Origin: a virus
Direction: 5' to 3' (one strand)
Virus record (IMG/VR): IMGVR_UViG_3300043607_000039
Location: 29,001-93,000 of that record
DNA length: 64,000 nucleotides
Position 1 is the stretch's first letter; every line of letters begins with the position of its first letter. The notes under the pieces are model-generated. The model did no database searches. It was given only the letters and a program-made list of their open reading frames with translations, and was not told the DNA's origin. This document shows positions 14,926-23,015 of this stretch, piece by piece. The translations under genes and the position numbers were made by a program.

Positions 14926-14943
14926 CTCGTTGATCGATCACCC

Positions 14944-14972
14944 TGTACACCCCTACGTAGGGGTGGTACCGT
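14944..14972 (+). promoter_or_regulatory. Promoter with perfect palindromic spacer (copy 3)
   Basis: TGTACA 14944-14949, 17-base spacer holding most of the perfect palindrome ACCCCTACGTAGGGGT (14949-14964), and TACCGT 14967-14972. ATG 14980 is seven bases after the -10, so the transcript is probably leaderless. Confidence 0.75.
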
Positions 14973-14979
14973 GGCAGCC

Positions 14980-15345
14980 ATGATGGGATCACCGTTCGAC
15001 AACCCCCCTCCGGCCCTAGTGGCGGCAGCCGACCAGGCCAAACAGCAGGGGCTCGAAGATTCAATGAAGCTCATATGGCTGTACCTGGCGAGTAGTGTCG
15101 CCGACGAGGCCGGGGACGAGGAAACGGCCACTCAGTACCAGCTCGAACGGATGGCCTTGCTACTCAGCTTGGGCCAGATACGGACTCAGGCCGTTGTGTT
15201 GGAGCTGACCAGACTCTTCGCCTCTACCCTGTTTGACCACTGGGGTGGCACCTGGGCCAAGGTAATGGAAGCCCTGGCGGATCCCGCGCTGCCCCTCTTT
15301 CGTGGGGGACCCGTTGCCCAGGACGAGATGCCTCGGATCGACTGA
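14980..15345 (+). CDS. Hypothetical helical protein, probably leaderless
   Basis: 121 residues. ATG 14980 is preferred over the in-frame GTG 14971 because the latter lies inside the predicted -10 box. All-alpha composition with two long helices, no recognised domain. First gene of promoter copy 3; followed 17 bases later by the gene at 15363. Confidence 0.65.
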   Translation: MMGSPFDNPPPALVAAADQAKQQGLEDSMKLIWLYLASSVADEAGDEETATQYQLERMALLLSLGQIRTQAVVLELTRLFASTLFDHWGGTWAKVMEALADPALPLFRGGPVAQDEMPRID

Positions 15346-15362
15346 CCCTGGAGAAGAAGCTG

Positions 15363-15848
15363 ATGCCCGAGTTGCCGAAGTGGTTCCCGAAGACCTTGGA
15401 AGACATGTACCGCCCCGAGGTCCCGGGTCGCACCGTCGACGATGACCGAGTCGCCGAGTCCCATGGCGGCGGTGCCTGCCCCGAGCAGCACTGGGGCGTC
15501 CTGACCGACGGGCGCCGGTTCTACTTCCGGTACCGCAGTGCCTGGGCCTCGGTTCGACTGGCGCCGGCCTGGTATGACGGTGCCGACGTCCACGCCCGGG
15601 ACCTGAGGGTTTCCATGGAGCAGTGGAACGAGGCCTACGAGCGCGGCGACGAGGAGCTACCGAACCTGTACCTCAATCCGGTCGCCGGCTTCCAGGTCCG
15701 GGAGGACGACCCATATCACGGGTGGTTCGACAGTGCAGCCGAGCGGGCGATGGCCTTTGCTGCCTGCCTGGATCAGGTCTGGGATGAGCCCTTCGATGAG
15801 GAGGGCTGGGAATTGCACCGCGGGCGGAAAGAGGAGCCCGACTTCTAG
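15363..15848 (+). CDS. Hypothetical protein
   Basis: 161 residues, acidic, rich in Trp, with GAGAAGAAG upstream of ATG. Segments such as WGVLTDGRRFYFRYRS suggest a beta-rich fold, but no family is recognised. The last base of its TAG stop is the first base of tRNA-Tyr. Confidence 0.65.
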   Translation: MPELPKWFPKTLEDMYRPEVPGRTVDDDRVAESHGGGACPEQHWGVLTDGRRFYFRYRSAWASVRLAPAWYDGADVHARDLRVSMEQWNEAYERGDEELPNLYLNPVAGFQVREDDPYHGWFDSAAERAMAFAACLDQVWDEPFDEEGWELHRGRKEEPDF

Positions 15849-15919
15849 CCGATGACGGACTGGTTCCGAGCGCTGACTGTAAATCAGTAGCCTTGGGGGT
15901 TCGAATCCCTCCGTCGGCA
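15848..15919 (+). tRNA. tRNA-Tyr(GTA), short variable arm
   Basis: Acceptor GCCGATG/CGTCGGC; stem GCTGA/TCAGT with loop CTGTAAA. Bacterial tRNA-Tyr normally has a long variable arm; this has about six bases. Confidence 0.83.
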
Positions 15920-15932
15920 CGCGTCAATTAAC

Positions 15933-16023
15933 GCGGGTATTGAGCACCGGTAAGCTCAGCGGTCCGTTCGACCGTGGGTCGCTGACGAGTGACCAGTCAG
16001 AGTTCGAATCTCTAGTACCCGCA
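15933..16023 (+). tRNA. Irregular class II-like tRNA, isotype unclear
   Basis: Perfect acceptor GCGGGTA/TACCCGC and D-stem GAGC/GCTC. Stem GCGGT/ACCGT gives loop CCGTTCG (GTT at 34-36, C33), followed by a long variable arm (GGTC/GACC). Asn with a long arm is not normal, so the isotype is uncertain. Confidence 0.5.
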
Positions 16024-16054
16024 CGCTCCCCAACGACGTAACGGATGGAGAACG

Positions 16055-17137
16055 ATGCGTTTCCTGAGAATCGCCATGACCGCGGTGCTGGTGAGTGCTT
16101 CTGCACTCCTGGCCTTCGCGGCACCGGCGCAAGCACATGCCGTCGATGACGGCTTCGGCCTCAAGGTGCACTCCTCCCACAAGGGTGTGTGTCTGTCGGC
16201 ACGGCTTCCTGTGGCTGCCGCCCCCGAGCAGCCAAAGGACTGGAGGGTCCAGGTGACCCTGTGCCAGCCGTTCCGTGTGACGCATGAGGTCGACGTCCTG
16301 ACCCACGGCGCCACGTACACCGGGGCATCGTGTCCGGCCCATGAGCCGTGTGCCTCCTACTGGGACTGGCCCCAGCAGCCCGGCAAGTACTCCTACGTCG
16401 GCAAGACGCTCGCTGACGGCCGCGCCACCTTGGCCTACGACCGGATCGGCAACGGGAACAGCAGCCGGCCCTTGAGTTCGGACATCACCATGGCGTCCGA
16501 CGCCTACGTACTGCACCAGCTGGTGGCGATCGTCAAGGCCCTGGGCTACGGGCACGTCAACTCGATCAGCCACTCCTACGGCTCTGGGGTCGCGCTCCAG
16601 GAGGCGGCCACCTACGGCGACGTTGATGCTCTGGTCCTCAGCGGCTACCTGCACCGGCCCAGCAACCCGGCCGTGACCGCCGGCAACTACCCGGCCAACA
16701 TGGACCCCAAGTTCCTGACGTCCGGTCTGGACAACGGGTACCTGACGTCCCGACCGGGTGTCCGTGGTACTTCGTTCCACTCCCCGACTTCGGACCCGGC
16801 CGTGGTGGCCTATGACGAGACGCAGAAGGACCTGGTCTCGCTGACCGGCCTGCTCGGGTTCCTCGGGGCTCGTGCAGTCCCGGCCGCCACGAACATCTCG
16901 AACACCATCACGGTGCCGGTGCTGGTCGTCAACGGCCAGCAGGACGCGATCTTCTGCTACCTCCCGGCGACGTTCAACTGCGCCGACGCGGCAGTGGTGA
17001 CCGCGAACGAGGCTCCGTTCTACGCCAACGCGGCCAGCTTCTCGGTGGTGACGATTGTGGACAGTGGTCATGACCTGACTCTGCACCCGACCGGCGCGGA
17101 GGACTCCTACCAGGTGATCAACGACTGGCTGGACTGA
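16055..17137 (+). CDS. Secreted alpha/beta hydrolase
   Basis: 360 residues. Signal peptide to about residue 27 (APAQA-HA). Alpha/beta hydrolase elements in order: LAYDRIGNGNS near 125, nucleophile elbow SHSYGSG near 170, an acid in VVNGQQDAIFC near 290, and His in DSGHDLTLH near 340. Extra Cys pairs fit an exported protein. Substrate unknown; polyester, lipid or ester hydrolysis outside the cell is likely. One-base overlap with the lipoprotein that follows. Confidence 0.82.
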   Translation: MRFLRIAMTAVLVSASALLAFAAPAQAHAVDDGFGLKVHSSHKGVCLSARLPVAAAPEQPKDWRVQVTLCQPFRVTHEVDVLTHGATYTGASCPAHEPCASYWDWPQQPGKYSYVGKTLADGRATLAYDRIGNGNSSRPLSSDITMASDAYVLHQLVAIVKALGYGHVNSISHSYGSGVALQEAATYGDVDALVLSGYLHRPSNPAVTAGNYPANMDPKFLTSGLDNGYLTSRPGVRGTSFHSPTSDPAVVAYDETQKDLVSLTGLLGFLGARAVPAATNISNTITVPVLVVNGQQDAIFCYLPATFNCADAAVVTANEAPFYANAASFSVVTIVDSGHDLTLHPTGAEDSYQVINDWLD

Positions 17138-17697
17138 TGCCGAAACTCCTGGAGAGAGTGGCGGCAGTTGTTGCGATCACCCTTCTGCTCACCGGCTGCG
17201 TGCCGGCTGGCGGGAACGGCAACGGAGGTGGGGGCTTCACGGTCCCACCGTCGCCGGTACCACAGAGTCTGACGCCAGCCGTCGTTGGTCCCTCGGGCCA
17301 GGTTGACGTGGTCTTCATGGTGGAGACCTTCGACCAGCACGTCCTACCAACCGTCCGGGACAACGTGCTCATGATCGTGAGCGCCTTCTCGGCTGATGGC
17401 AGGATGGCCAGGTACATCGACAAGGTTACTGGCGAGTCGCTGCCGGGACCGCAAAGCTACTACCGCACAACGCCTTGGCCCTACTCGGCCACACTGGGCG
17501 TCGGCGTGGTCGCAGCGCATGTCTCCGGTGTCTTGAGCCCTGCGACCAGGGGTGAAGGAATCCGGTGCACGGTTGAAGTGGGTGGCACGCCGTTCCCACA
17601 GCTGACCGTCGAGAAGGTCGTGGAAGTGGACTACGGCGCGGCTCAAGTGACGTGCCTGTACTCACTTCCGGCTGGAGGCTTCAAGCCCCCGATGTAA
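17137..17697 (+). CDS. Lipoprotein, paralog of 18809
   Basis: 186 residues. Lipobox LLLTGC near residue 20 followed by a Gly-rich linker. The domain has GRMARYID...GE-LPGPQ and W-YSATLG, matched in the minus-strand protein at 18809-19315, so the two are diverged duplicates. Probably anchored outside the host membrane. Overlaps the upstream hydrolase stop by one base, so both may work together at the cell surface. Confidence 0.75.
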   Translation: MPKLLERVAAVVAITLLLTGCVPAGGNGNGGGGFTVPPSPVPQSLTPAVVGPSGQVDVVFMVETFDQHVLPTVRDNVLMIVSAFSADGRMARYIDKVTGESLPGPQSYYRTTPWPYSATLGVGVVAAHVSGVLSPATRGEGIRCTVEVGGTPFPQLTVEKVVEVDYGAAQVTCLYSLPAGGFKPPM

Positions 17698-17736
17698 CGG
17701 CACGAACCGCTGGCGGGGTACCTACCGCTGGCGTCT

Positions 17737-17809
17737 GTCCTCGTAGCTCAACGGATAGAGCGCTGCCCTCCGAAGGCAGAGGTTGCTGGTTCGAATCCAG
17801 TCGAGGACG
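17737..17809 (+). tRNA. tRNA-Arg(CCG)
   Basis: Perfect acceptor GTCCTCG/CGAGGAC; stem CTGCC/GGCAG with loop CTCCGAA. Confidence 0.92.
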
Positions 17810-17890
17810 CGGTGAGCGGGCCACGGTATACGGGGCCTGTGGAAGAGCTGGTCGAAGGGTCGATCAACCACCTACTTTCTGGAGAGAGTG

Positions 17891-18415
17891 ATGGCTGAAG
17901 GAATCGCACCGGCCGTCGCGCTGATCAACCCCAAGCACCCACGCAACGTGGGTGCGGTGGTCAGGGCGGCCAGCTGCTACCAGATCAAGCAGGTGTGGTT
18001 CAGCGGCCACCGCGTGGCCCTGGAACCGCACCCCGGGTACCGCCTTCCACGTGAAGAGCGGATGCGGGGCTACAAGGACGTGGCCCTGCGCAACAGTGAC
18101 CGGATCTTCGATCAGTTCACCCCCGACGTCGTACCGGTGGCCGTCGAGCTGGTGCCCGGCTCTGAGTCGCTCATCTGGTTCGAGCATCCCGACAACGCCC
18201 TCTACGTCTTCGGGCCGGAGGACGGCTCCCTGAACCGCAGCGTCCTGGGGCAGTGTCACCGGTTCGTGCAGATTCCTACCCAGCACTGCACCAACCTGGG
18301 GGCCGCGGTCTACACGGTCCTGTATGACCGTCACGCCAAGCGCGTCCGTGCCGGCCTGGACCAGCTCCACGAGCCTGGCCGCCTGACCTACGCTGATGAT
18401 GACGGGGAGGGCTGA
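17891..18415 (+). CDS. SPOUT (SpoU/TrmH-type) RNA 2'-O-methyltransferase
   Basis: 174 residues from ATG 17891, behind CTGGAGAGAGTG (a GTG at 17888 is possible). The three SpoU motifs are visible: NPKHPRNVGAVVRAA near 13, ALYVFGPEDGSLN near 110, and IPTQHCTNLGAAVYTVLYDRH near 135. Such enzymes methylate ribose in tRNA or rRNA using SAM via a knotted dimer. Placed inside the tRNA array, it probably modifies phage or host tRNA. Confidence 0.85.
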   Translation: MAEGIAPAVALINPKHPRNVGAVVRAASCYQIKQVWFSGHRVALEPHPGYRLPREERMRGYKDVALRNSDRIFDQFTPDVVPVAVELVPGSESLIWFEHPDNALYVFGPEDGSLNRSVLGQCHRFVQIPTQHCTNLGAAVYTVLYDRHAKRVRAGLDQLHEPGRLTYADDDGEG

Positions 18416-18645
18416 TGGCTCGGCTACCAAGCCAGGGATGGTTGATTCAGCAAATTGGCGCCCAGGTCATTCTCTTCCGCGAGCACACGGAGGAGGAGAT
18501 CGTGAGATTCGACCCGAGCGACATGAACTCGACCGCTACGGCCCAGTTCACCATCTTCAGCAGCGAGCTGAGCGACGAGGATAAGTGCTTCGCCCACTTC
18601 TGGTCGGGGTACTTTTATGCGCACGCAACAGGGAATGTCCTGTGA
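18415..18645 (+). CDS. Hypothetical protein coupled to the methyltransferase
   Basis: 76 residues; ATG overlaps the methyltransferase stop (TGATG). Contains VILFREHTEEEIVRFDP and FAHFWSGYFYAHA, seen in small actinobacterial proteins of unknown role. Confidence 0.65.
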   Translation: MARLPSQGWLIQQIGAQVILFREHTEEEIVRFDPSDMNSTATAQFTIFSSELSDEDKCFAHFWSGYFYAHATGNVL

Positions 18646-18691
18646 ACAGTCGTATCAAGGAAGCCGTTGCCCAGGTCGTGGTAACAAACAA

Positions 18692-18763
18692 GCGCATGTG
18701 GCTGAATGGTAAAGCGCACGCCTGCAAAGCGTGCTTTCGCCGGTTCGAATCCGGCCTTGCGCT
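18692..18763 (+). tRNA. tRNA-Cys(GCA)
   Basis: Perfect stem CACGC/GCGTG with loop CTGCAAA; T-arm GCCGG/CCGGC. One acceptor mismatch. Confidence 0.88.
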
Positions 18764-18772
18764 CGATGCAGT

Positions 18773-18798
18773 CCCCCCACCCTTGATCAGGTGGGGGG
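18773..18798. terminator. Bidirectional terminator-like hairpin
   Basis: CCCCCCACC (18773-18781) pairs with GGTGGGGGG (18790-18798), loop of 8. It separates rightward tRNA-Cys from the leftward lipoprotein gene and could serve both. Confidence 0.65.
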
Positions 18799-18808
18799 CT
18801 CGCACCAA

Positions 18809-19315
18809 CTACTTCGGGGCAGGAATGAAGGTCTGCGTGCAGACCGCAGTGACCGGCTCGCCGGGGAATGCCACGACCGCCACGTTCTCTGGTCGTATGG
18901 GCAACTCCTTGCCATTCACGGCGACTCGACAGACGAGCTGGTCGCCGGTCGCAGCATGAAGAACCGTCGCCGTAATGGTCACGGTAACAACCCGTGGGCC
19001 GAGGGTGGCGGTGTACTCCCAGGGTGCAAGTCGGTTCATGATCTGTGGTCCGGGTCGCGTTTCCCCGTTCTCCTCGTCGATGTAGTTGGCCATCCGGCCT
19101 TCCACGTCGTAGGAGCTGATGGAGACGTTGATCTCGCCGTTGATTTCCCGGCTTGAACGGTCAAGGACGTTGACTTCAAAGTCAACGTTCTGGGAGGAGA
19201 TCTGGAACGGCCCGGCCGGTGCGGATTCGATGGGATCGGGCAACGGGTTGATGTTGCAGGCCGCCAGGGCCACGACCACCGTGGCTGCCACCATGATGCA
19301 TTTAAGTGTCCTCAT
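18809..19315 (-). CDS. Lipoprotein, paralog of 17137, probably leaderless
   Basis: 168 residues. Lipobox VALAAC near residue 20, then a mature domain sharing GRMANYIDEENGE-RPGPQ and W-YTATLG with the protein at 17137. Its ATG lies about seven bases after a -10 of the promoter at 19323-19352, so translation may be leaderless. One of the few minus-strand genes in this half. Confidence 0.78.
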   Translation of the reverse strand: MRTLKCIMVAATVVVALAACNINPLPDPIESAPAGPFQISSQNVDFEVNVLDRSSREINGEINVSISSYDVEGRMANYIDEENGETRPGPQIMNRLAPWEYTATLGPRVVTVTITATVLHAATGDQLVCRVAVNGKELPIRPENVAVVAFPGEPVTAVCTQTFIPAPK

Positions 19316-19322
19316 GCCCTAG

Positions 19323-19352
19323 AGTCTGACGGGTACGTAGGGGTGTAGTCAA
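19323..19352 (-). promoter_or_regulatory. Leftward promoter with palindromic spacer (copy 4)
   Basis: On the minus strand: TTGACT (19347-19352), spacer with ACCCCTACGTACCCG, and a weak -10 (TCAGAC or CAGACT). It drives the lipoprotein gene starting at 19315. Confidence 0.6.
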
Positions 19353-19379
19353 GCTATGCTGTCCACTGTGGAGATTCAC

Positions 19380-19449
19380 GCCGAGTGGTCTCGGGAACCA
19401 GCTGCCTTTCATACGGGCGGCCTGCCCAGTTCGAATCTGGGACTCGGTA
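19380..19449 (+). tRNA. tRNA-Met(CAT), third CAT tRNA
   Basis: Acceptor GCCGAGT/ACTCGGT; stem TGCCT/GGGCG with loop TTCATAC; T-arm CCCAG/CTGGG. Elongator Met or Ile2. Confidence 0.8.
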
Positions 19450-19450
19450 C

Positions 19451-19564
19451 ATGGCGACATTGGAAGAGGAGTACGGGTACGTAGAGCAGACCATGGTCCC
19501 TGACTCTGACACCGCGTGGTTCGATGGTCCCCATGACGTGTTCCTGAGCCTTGGGCTTCGATGA
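19451..19564 (+). CDS. 37-residue hypothetical protein
   Basis: ATG 19451 lies one base after the tRNA 3' end; intact acidic frame ending TGA. No clear ribosome-binding site. Supported mainly by placement, which matches other short genes behind tRNAs here. Confidence 0.4.
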   Translation: MATLEEEYGYVEQTMVPDSDTAWFDGPHDVFLSLGLR

Positions 19565-19565
19565 C

Positions 19566-19937
19566 ATGCCGACATCAACAATGTGTGCCTCCTGCGGTCA
19601 GATGCAGAAGATGGCTGACGATGTACTGGCGAACAACCTCTTTGATCCTCACGTCAATCTCCAGACACAGCAGCTCTGTGAAGGTGTACCTGTGAGTGAG
19701 GGGTCGTTGGCCATCATTGCTGAGGCAATCGCCGCCGAGGTACTTGCGAAGAAGCACCGCGCCCGGGTCATCGAACTCGGCGAACAGATCGCTGAGCAGC
19801 ACGCCGAACTCCTAGCCCGGCTCGCGGCCGGACCGACCGACGAGATGGACGCCACCGAGGACCAGATCGACCAGATGATGGCCGATGGCGAGCCGGTCAT
19901 CGTTCACGGCACCGGCTGGTGCGCCCCCAGCCCGTAG
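19566..19937 (+). CDS. Hypothetical acidic helical protein
   Basis: 123 residues from ATG 19566. CASCG near the start, then an extended helical region rich in Ala, Glu and Gln with coiled-coil character. No family recognised. Confidence 0.6.
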   Translation: MPTSTMCASCGQMQKMADDVLANNLFDPHVNLQTQQLCEGVPVSEGSLAIIAEAIAAEVLAKKHRARVIELGEQIAEQHAELLARLAAGPTDEMDATEDQIDQMMADGEPVIVHGTGWCAPSP

Positions 19938-19960
19938 CTAAAAAATCTTACCCGTACCCC

Positions 19961-19990
19961 TTGACTCGGGTCCCTCTGTGTCTGTAACTT
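19961..19990 (+). promoter_or_regulatory. Promoter of the DUF932 unit
   Basis: TTGACT 19961-19966, 18-base spacer, TAACTT 19985-19990. Same -35/-10 as the promoter at 30981 but the spacer lacks the palindrome. Confidence 0.65.
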
Positions 19991-20032
19991 TGTCCGTAGA
20001 AGCCAGATGAAGTAACCCAGAGGGAGATGGCA

Positions 20033-21100
20033 ATGTCTGCAAACGTTGACTCGATGTTCTCGGTTCGCGAGGTTCCGTGGCACCGCGAGGGCACCATCCT
20101 CGCCGAGTACCCGGGCTCGTGGGCCGAGGCCAGGAAGCAGGCCGGTCTGGAGTGGGAGCCGATCGAGGCCGACGTCTACCGGCAGATCGGCACCGAGCAG
20201 ATCGAGCGGCCGAAGTACGAGTTCTACGCCATGGACGGCGAGACGGTGCTCTTCAAGCAGAACGGCACCGAGGTCGTCGGCGAGGAGCCGGTGTACGAGC
20301 TGAACCCCGACCACAAGCACATCGTGCGCAGCGACACGGGCGCCGTGCTCTCGGTCAACGGCAAGGGCTACACCCTCATCAACCACGACGCGATGGGCGA
20401 GATCATCGAGGCCGTCCTGGAGCAGCCGAACGTGAAGTGGGAGACGGCCGGTTCGCTCGACGGCGGGCGCAAGGTCTGGGCCCTGGCCATGTTGGACGAA
20501 CCGATCGTGCTGCCGGGCGACGACACCGCCGCCTACCCCTACCTCGCATTCACCAACTGCCACGACGGCACCGGCGCCTGCGCCCTGCGGGCCACGGCCA
20601 TCCGGGTCGTCTGCCAGAACACCTACCGCGCGGCCGAGATGGAGGGCAAGCGCACCAAGGCCACCTTCTCCTTCCGGCACTCCACCGGGTGGCGAGACCG
20701 GATCCAGCAGGCCCGTGACGCCGTTCACGGCGTGCGCCAGGAGATGGTCGAGTACCGCGAGCTGATGACCGACCTGCTGGGCGTCCCGGTCACCGCCGGC
20801 CAGCGCAAGCTGTTCATCACCGAGTTCATCCCGATGCCGCCGGCCGGGATGGTCACCGAGCGAGTCATGGGCAACGTGGAAGGCGCCCGTACCAAGCTCC
20901 GCGAGATCTTCAACTCCCCCACCACCGTCAACGTCCAGGACACCATGTACGGCGTCATCCAGGCGAGCGGGGAGTACCTGGACCACGTCCGGACCGCCCG
21001 CACCTGGGAGACCCGGCTCAACCGCAACATCATGAAGCCCGAGCCGCTGAAGGCCAAGGCTCTCAACCTGATCCGCGAGATCGTGGCCGCGGGGGTCTGA
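20033..21100 (+). CDS. DUF932 phage/plasmid-like protein
   Basis: 355 residues from ATG 20033 (GAGGGAG upstream; ATG 20027 is too close). Matches DUF932 (phage/plasmid-like TIGR03299): PWHREGT near the N terminus, VNGKGYTLINHDAMGEIIEA, YLAFTNCHDGTGAC and TAIRVVCQNTYR. The family is common in large phages and plasmids, with no proven biochemical role. Strong promoter and strong downstream terminator suggest high expression. Confidence 0.88.
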   Translation: MSANVDSMFSVREVPWHREGTILAEYPGSWAEARKQAGLEWEPIEADVYRQIGTEQIERPKYEFYAMDGETVLFKQNGTEVVGEEPVYELNPDHKHIVRSDTGAVLSVNGKGYTLINHDAMGEIIEAVLEQPNVKWETAGSLDGGRKVWALAMLDEPIVLPGDDTAAYPYLAFTNCHDGTGACALRATAIRVVCQNTYRAAEMEGKRTKATFSFRHSTGWRDRIQQARDAVHGVRQEMVEYRELMTDLLGVPVTAGQRKLFITEFIPMPPAGMVTERVMGNVEGARTKLREIFNSPTTVNVQDTMYGVIQASGEYLDHVRTARTWETRLNRNIMKPEPLKAKALNLIREIVAAGV

Positions 21101-21111
21101 CCCACAAGGCA

Positions 21112-21145
21112 GGGAGCCCTCCTCGGTCGGAGGAGGGCTCCCCTT
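21112..21145 (+). terminator. Terminator after DUF932 gene
   Basis: 13-bp perfect stem (21112-21124 with 21130-21142), 5-nt loop, followed by CTTCC. Confidence 0.7.
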
Positions 21146-21164
21146 CCACAGAAGGAGCAAGGCA

Positions 21165-21605
21165 ATGCAGATCAACGAAGAGGCTCTGACTGTCGCGCAC
21201 GTGGCCGTCGAGGACCTGCTCGTCGACATGCGGGACAGCCACATGTTCACGTTGGCGGCCAACGGGCTCGTCGTGAACAACAAGGATGGATCGCTGTCCG
21301 ACATCAAGCGCCTGGGCACGCGGCAGGGACTCCAGCTCGGCGTCGAGACCTACCTCAAGAACGTGAAGCTGTACGTGGTCATGGTCCATGACCGTCACCT
21401 CGACCCCGAGGCCCGCATCTACACCTCGGCCGACGAGGCCATCACCGTTGCCCGGGGACTTGCCCACGACATGGGCCTGGTCGACAGCGGCGATGAGGAC
21501 TTCAACGACGACGGCTTGGCTCAAGCTGGCTGGCTGTATTACGCCAACCACCCCCGTGAGAGCGACATTGTCTGGGTCGTGGAGAAGGGGATCAACGAGT
21601 CCTGA
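21165..21605 (+). CDS. Hypothetical protein
   Basis: 146 residues with AAGGAGCAAGG upstream. Begins MQINEEALTVAHVAVEDLL. A central segment, DPEARIYTSADEAITVARGLAHDM, looks like a small modulator fold. Family not recognised. Confidence 0.68.
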   Translation: MQINEEALTVAHVAVEDLLVDMRDSHMFTLAANGLVVNNKDGSLSDIKRLGTRQGLQLGVETYLKNVKLYVVMVHDRHLDPEARIYTSADEAITVARGLAHDMGLVDSGDEDFNDDGLAQAGWLYYANHPRESDIVWVVEKGINES

Positions 21606-21666
21606 CCAAGAACCCAAGCCCCGTGGATCCATGGGAACTGTTCGCCTAACCGAGAAAGGAACGCTC

Positions 21667-22137
21667 ATGAAGAACAAGCTCATCGCCGGGCTCACCGCCC
21701 TGGTTGCCCTGGTCACCGCGACCGCCTGCACCCAGCCGCTTCCGGCCAACGACACCGACCGCATCACCTTCGCCATCGAGGCCTACTACCAAGCCGATGG
21801 CGTGGAACGGTCGGTCCTGTCGCAGACCAACGTGGTCGCGAGCATCACCAACCTCACCACCAACGACATCCACATCCGGGACGGCCGCAGCGGAGCCTGG
21901 CTCGTCCTCCCCTGGGAGATGAACGAGGACTTCGATCTCCCGATCCGTTACCAGTTCACCTACGACCGTCGCGACACCAAGCTTGAGGACTTCCGCCTCG
22001 TGGTCAAGGCCCTGGTCAATGCCGACCGCGACATGCACCTGCGGTGCACCCTGTTCGACACCAACGAGCGCGTGATCACCCGCAATGAGGTCGTCATCGA
22101 CGGCTCGCTCACCGGCACCGTCAGCTGTGCCAACTGA
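21667..22137 (+). CDS. Lipoprotein
   Basis: 156 residues with GAAAGGAACG upstream. Signal peptide and lipobox ending TATAC near residue 21. Mature part is beta-rich and of MmpS/immunoglobulin-like length, though no domain is certain. One of four lipoproteins in the window. Confidence 0.7.
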   Translation: MKNKLIAGLTALVALVTATACTQPLPANDTDRITFAIEAYYQADGVERSVLSQTNVVASITNLTTNDIHIRDGRSGAWLVLPWEMNEDFDLPIRYQFTYDRRDTKLEDFRLVVKALVNADRDMHLRCTLFDTNERVITRNEVVIDGSLTGTVSCAN

Positions 22138-22204
22138 AGTGACCGAGGTATGGCCCCCCGCTGACAGGGTGGGGGCCATACCCTTATCCGGGGAAGGAGG
22201 ACAG

Positions 22205-22666
22205 GTGCCCACGACCAGACGTAGGAAGCCCGACCCGTTCATTGCCCTACTGGAAACGTACCGGGTCGCCCAAGGGATCACAGTCGCCAAGATGTGTCAA
22301 GACGCCGGCCTGAGGTCTCACATGTGGCATACGTACAAGATCGGAAATCAACAGCCTTCAGTGATATCGCTGCGGGCACTGACCCAGGCGCTGGGCCTGG
22401 AGCTGACGGTGGTTGAGACGGCAAGGTATCGGCCGAGCGCCGTGCCAGTGGTTGACGTCAAGAGGCTACAGCGCGAGTTCGGGGCGGCCATTGAGTCCGT
22501 GCAGCGCATCGGGGTCCTCCTGGAAGAGGTCGGCGACAGGTTGCTGTCACACACACAGAATGGAGCGCGCCATGTCCCAGCACATCCTGAGCCTGTCGGA
22601 GGTGGGGAAGATCCTGGGCCTGACCCCGGACACAGTGACTCGGTATATGCGCGAGTCCCTGCCTGA
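22205..22666 (+). CDS. XRE-type DNA-binding protein, candidate regulator
   Basis: 153 residues from GTG 22205, with AAGGAGG at good spacing. Residues 10-65 form a Cro/C1-type helix-turn-helix: VAQGITVAKMCQDAGL, then SVISLRALTQALGLELTVV. It is the best candidate here for a regulator of the shared promoter palindromes, but nothing links it directly. Its last 95 bases overlap the next gene in another frame, so the C-terminal tail may be short in reality. Confidence 0.72.
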   Translation: MPTTRRRKPDPFIALLETYRVAQGITVAKMCQDAGLRSHMWHTYKIGNQQPSVISLRALTQALGLELTVVETARYRPSAVPVVDVKRLQREFGAAIESVQRIGVLLEEVGDRLLSHTQNGARHVPAHPEPVGGGEDPGPDPGHSDSVYARVPA

Positions 22667-22817
22667 TGGTCGGTACGCCAGCCACCCGTTCCCGGACCCC
22701 GACGGCCGACTGGGGAACTCTCCGTACTGGCTGCCGGATCGGACTGCGGAGATCTACAACTGGGGAGTAACCCGGATCGGCCGTGGTGTAGGCGGCGGAC
22801 CTAAGACAAGGCGATAG
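22572..22817 (+). CDS. Excisionase/MerR-like HTH protein
   Basis: 81 residues. ILSLSEVGKILGLTPDTVTRYM is a classic HTH_17 (winged helix, excisionase-like) start, followed by a wing (GNSPYWLPDRTAEIYNW). Overlaps the XRE gene by 95 bases. Could control lysogeny, DNA replication or transcription; no integrase is nearby. Confidence 0.75.
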   Translation: MSQHILSLSEVGKILGLTPDTVTRYMRESLPDGRYASHPFPDPDGRLGNSPYWLPDRTAEIYNWGVTRIGRGVGGGPKTRR

Positions 22818-22819
22818 AC

Positions 22820-22851
22820 GAAGGCCCCGGGCTAGGGAACCCGGGGCCTTC
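22820..22851. terminator. Strong hairpin between convergent units
   Basis: 12-bp perfect stem (22820-22831 with 22840-22851), loop of 8. It lies between the rightward HTH gene and the leftward genes ending at 22866. Confidence 0.75.
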
Positions 22852-22865
22852 GCTGTGGGATGCGA

Positions 22866-23003
22866 TTACGTTGTGATCACTGCGAGGGCAACGAACACGA
22901 ACCCAAGCCAGCCGATGTGCACGCGACCGTATTCACCGAATCCCAGAGCCGCGACCAAGAAACAGATCCCGGCGATGATCCACAGCAGCAAGTCGATGCT
23001 CAT
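22866..23003 (-). CDS. 45-residue membrane protein
   Basis: ATG at 23003 with AAGGAAGG upstream on the minus strand. Two hydrophobic segments (LLLWIIAGICFLVAALGF and WLGFVFVALAVI) separated by a short polar turn. Lies after the Ig-like gene, in a terminase-associated position. Holin-like in size, but this cannot be shown. Confidence 0.6.
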   Translation of the reverse strand: MSIDLLLWIIAGICFLVAALGFGEYGRVHIGWLGFVFVALAVITT

Positions 23004-23015
23004 GGCTGACCTTCC

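Noticed and set aside
19904-21319. Long minus-strand ORF opposite the DUF932 gene
   Set aside because: DUF932 motifs are clear on the plus strand; the antisense frame has the usual low-complexity composition.
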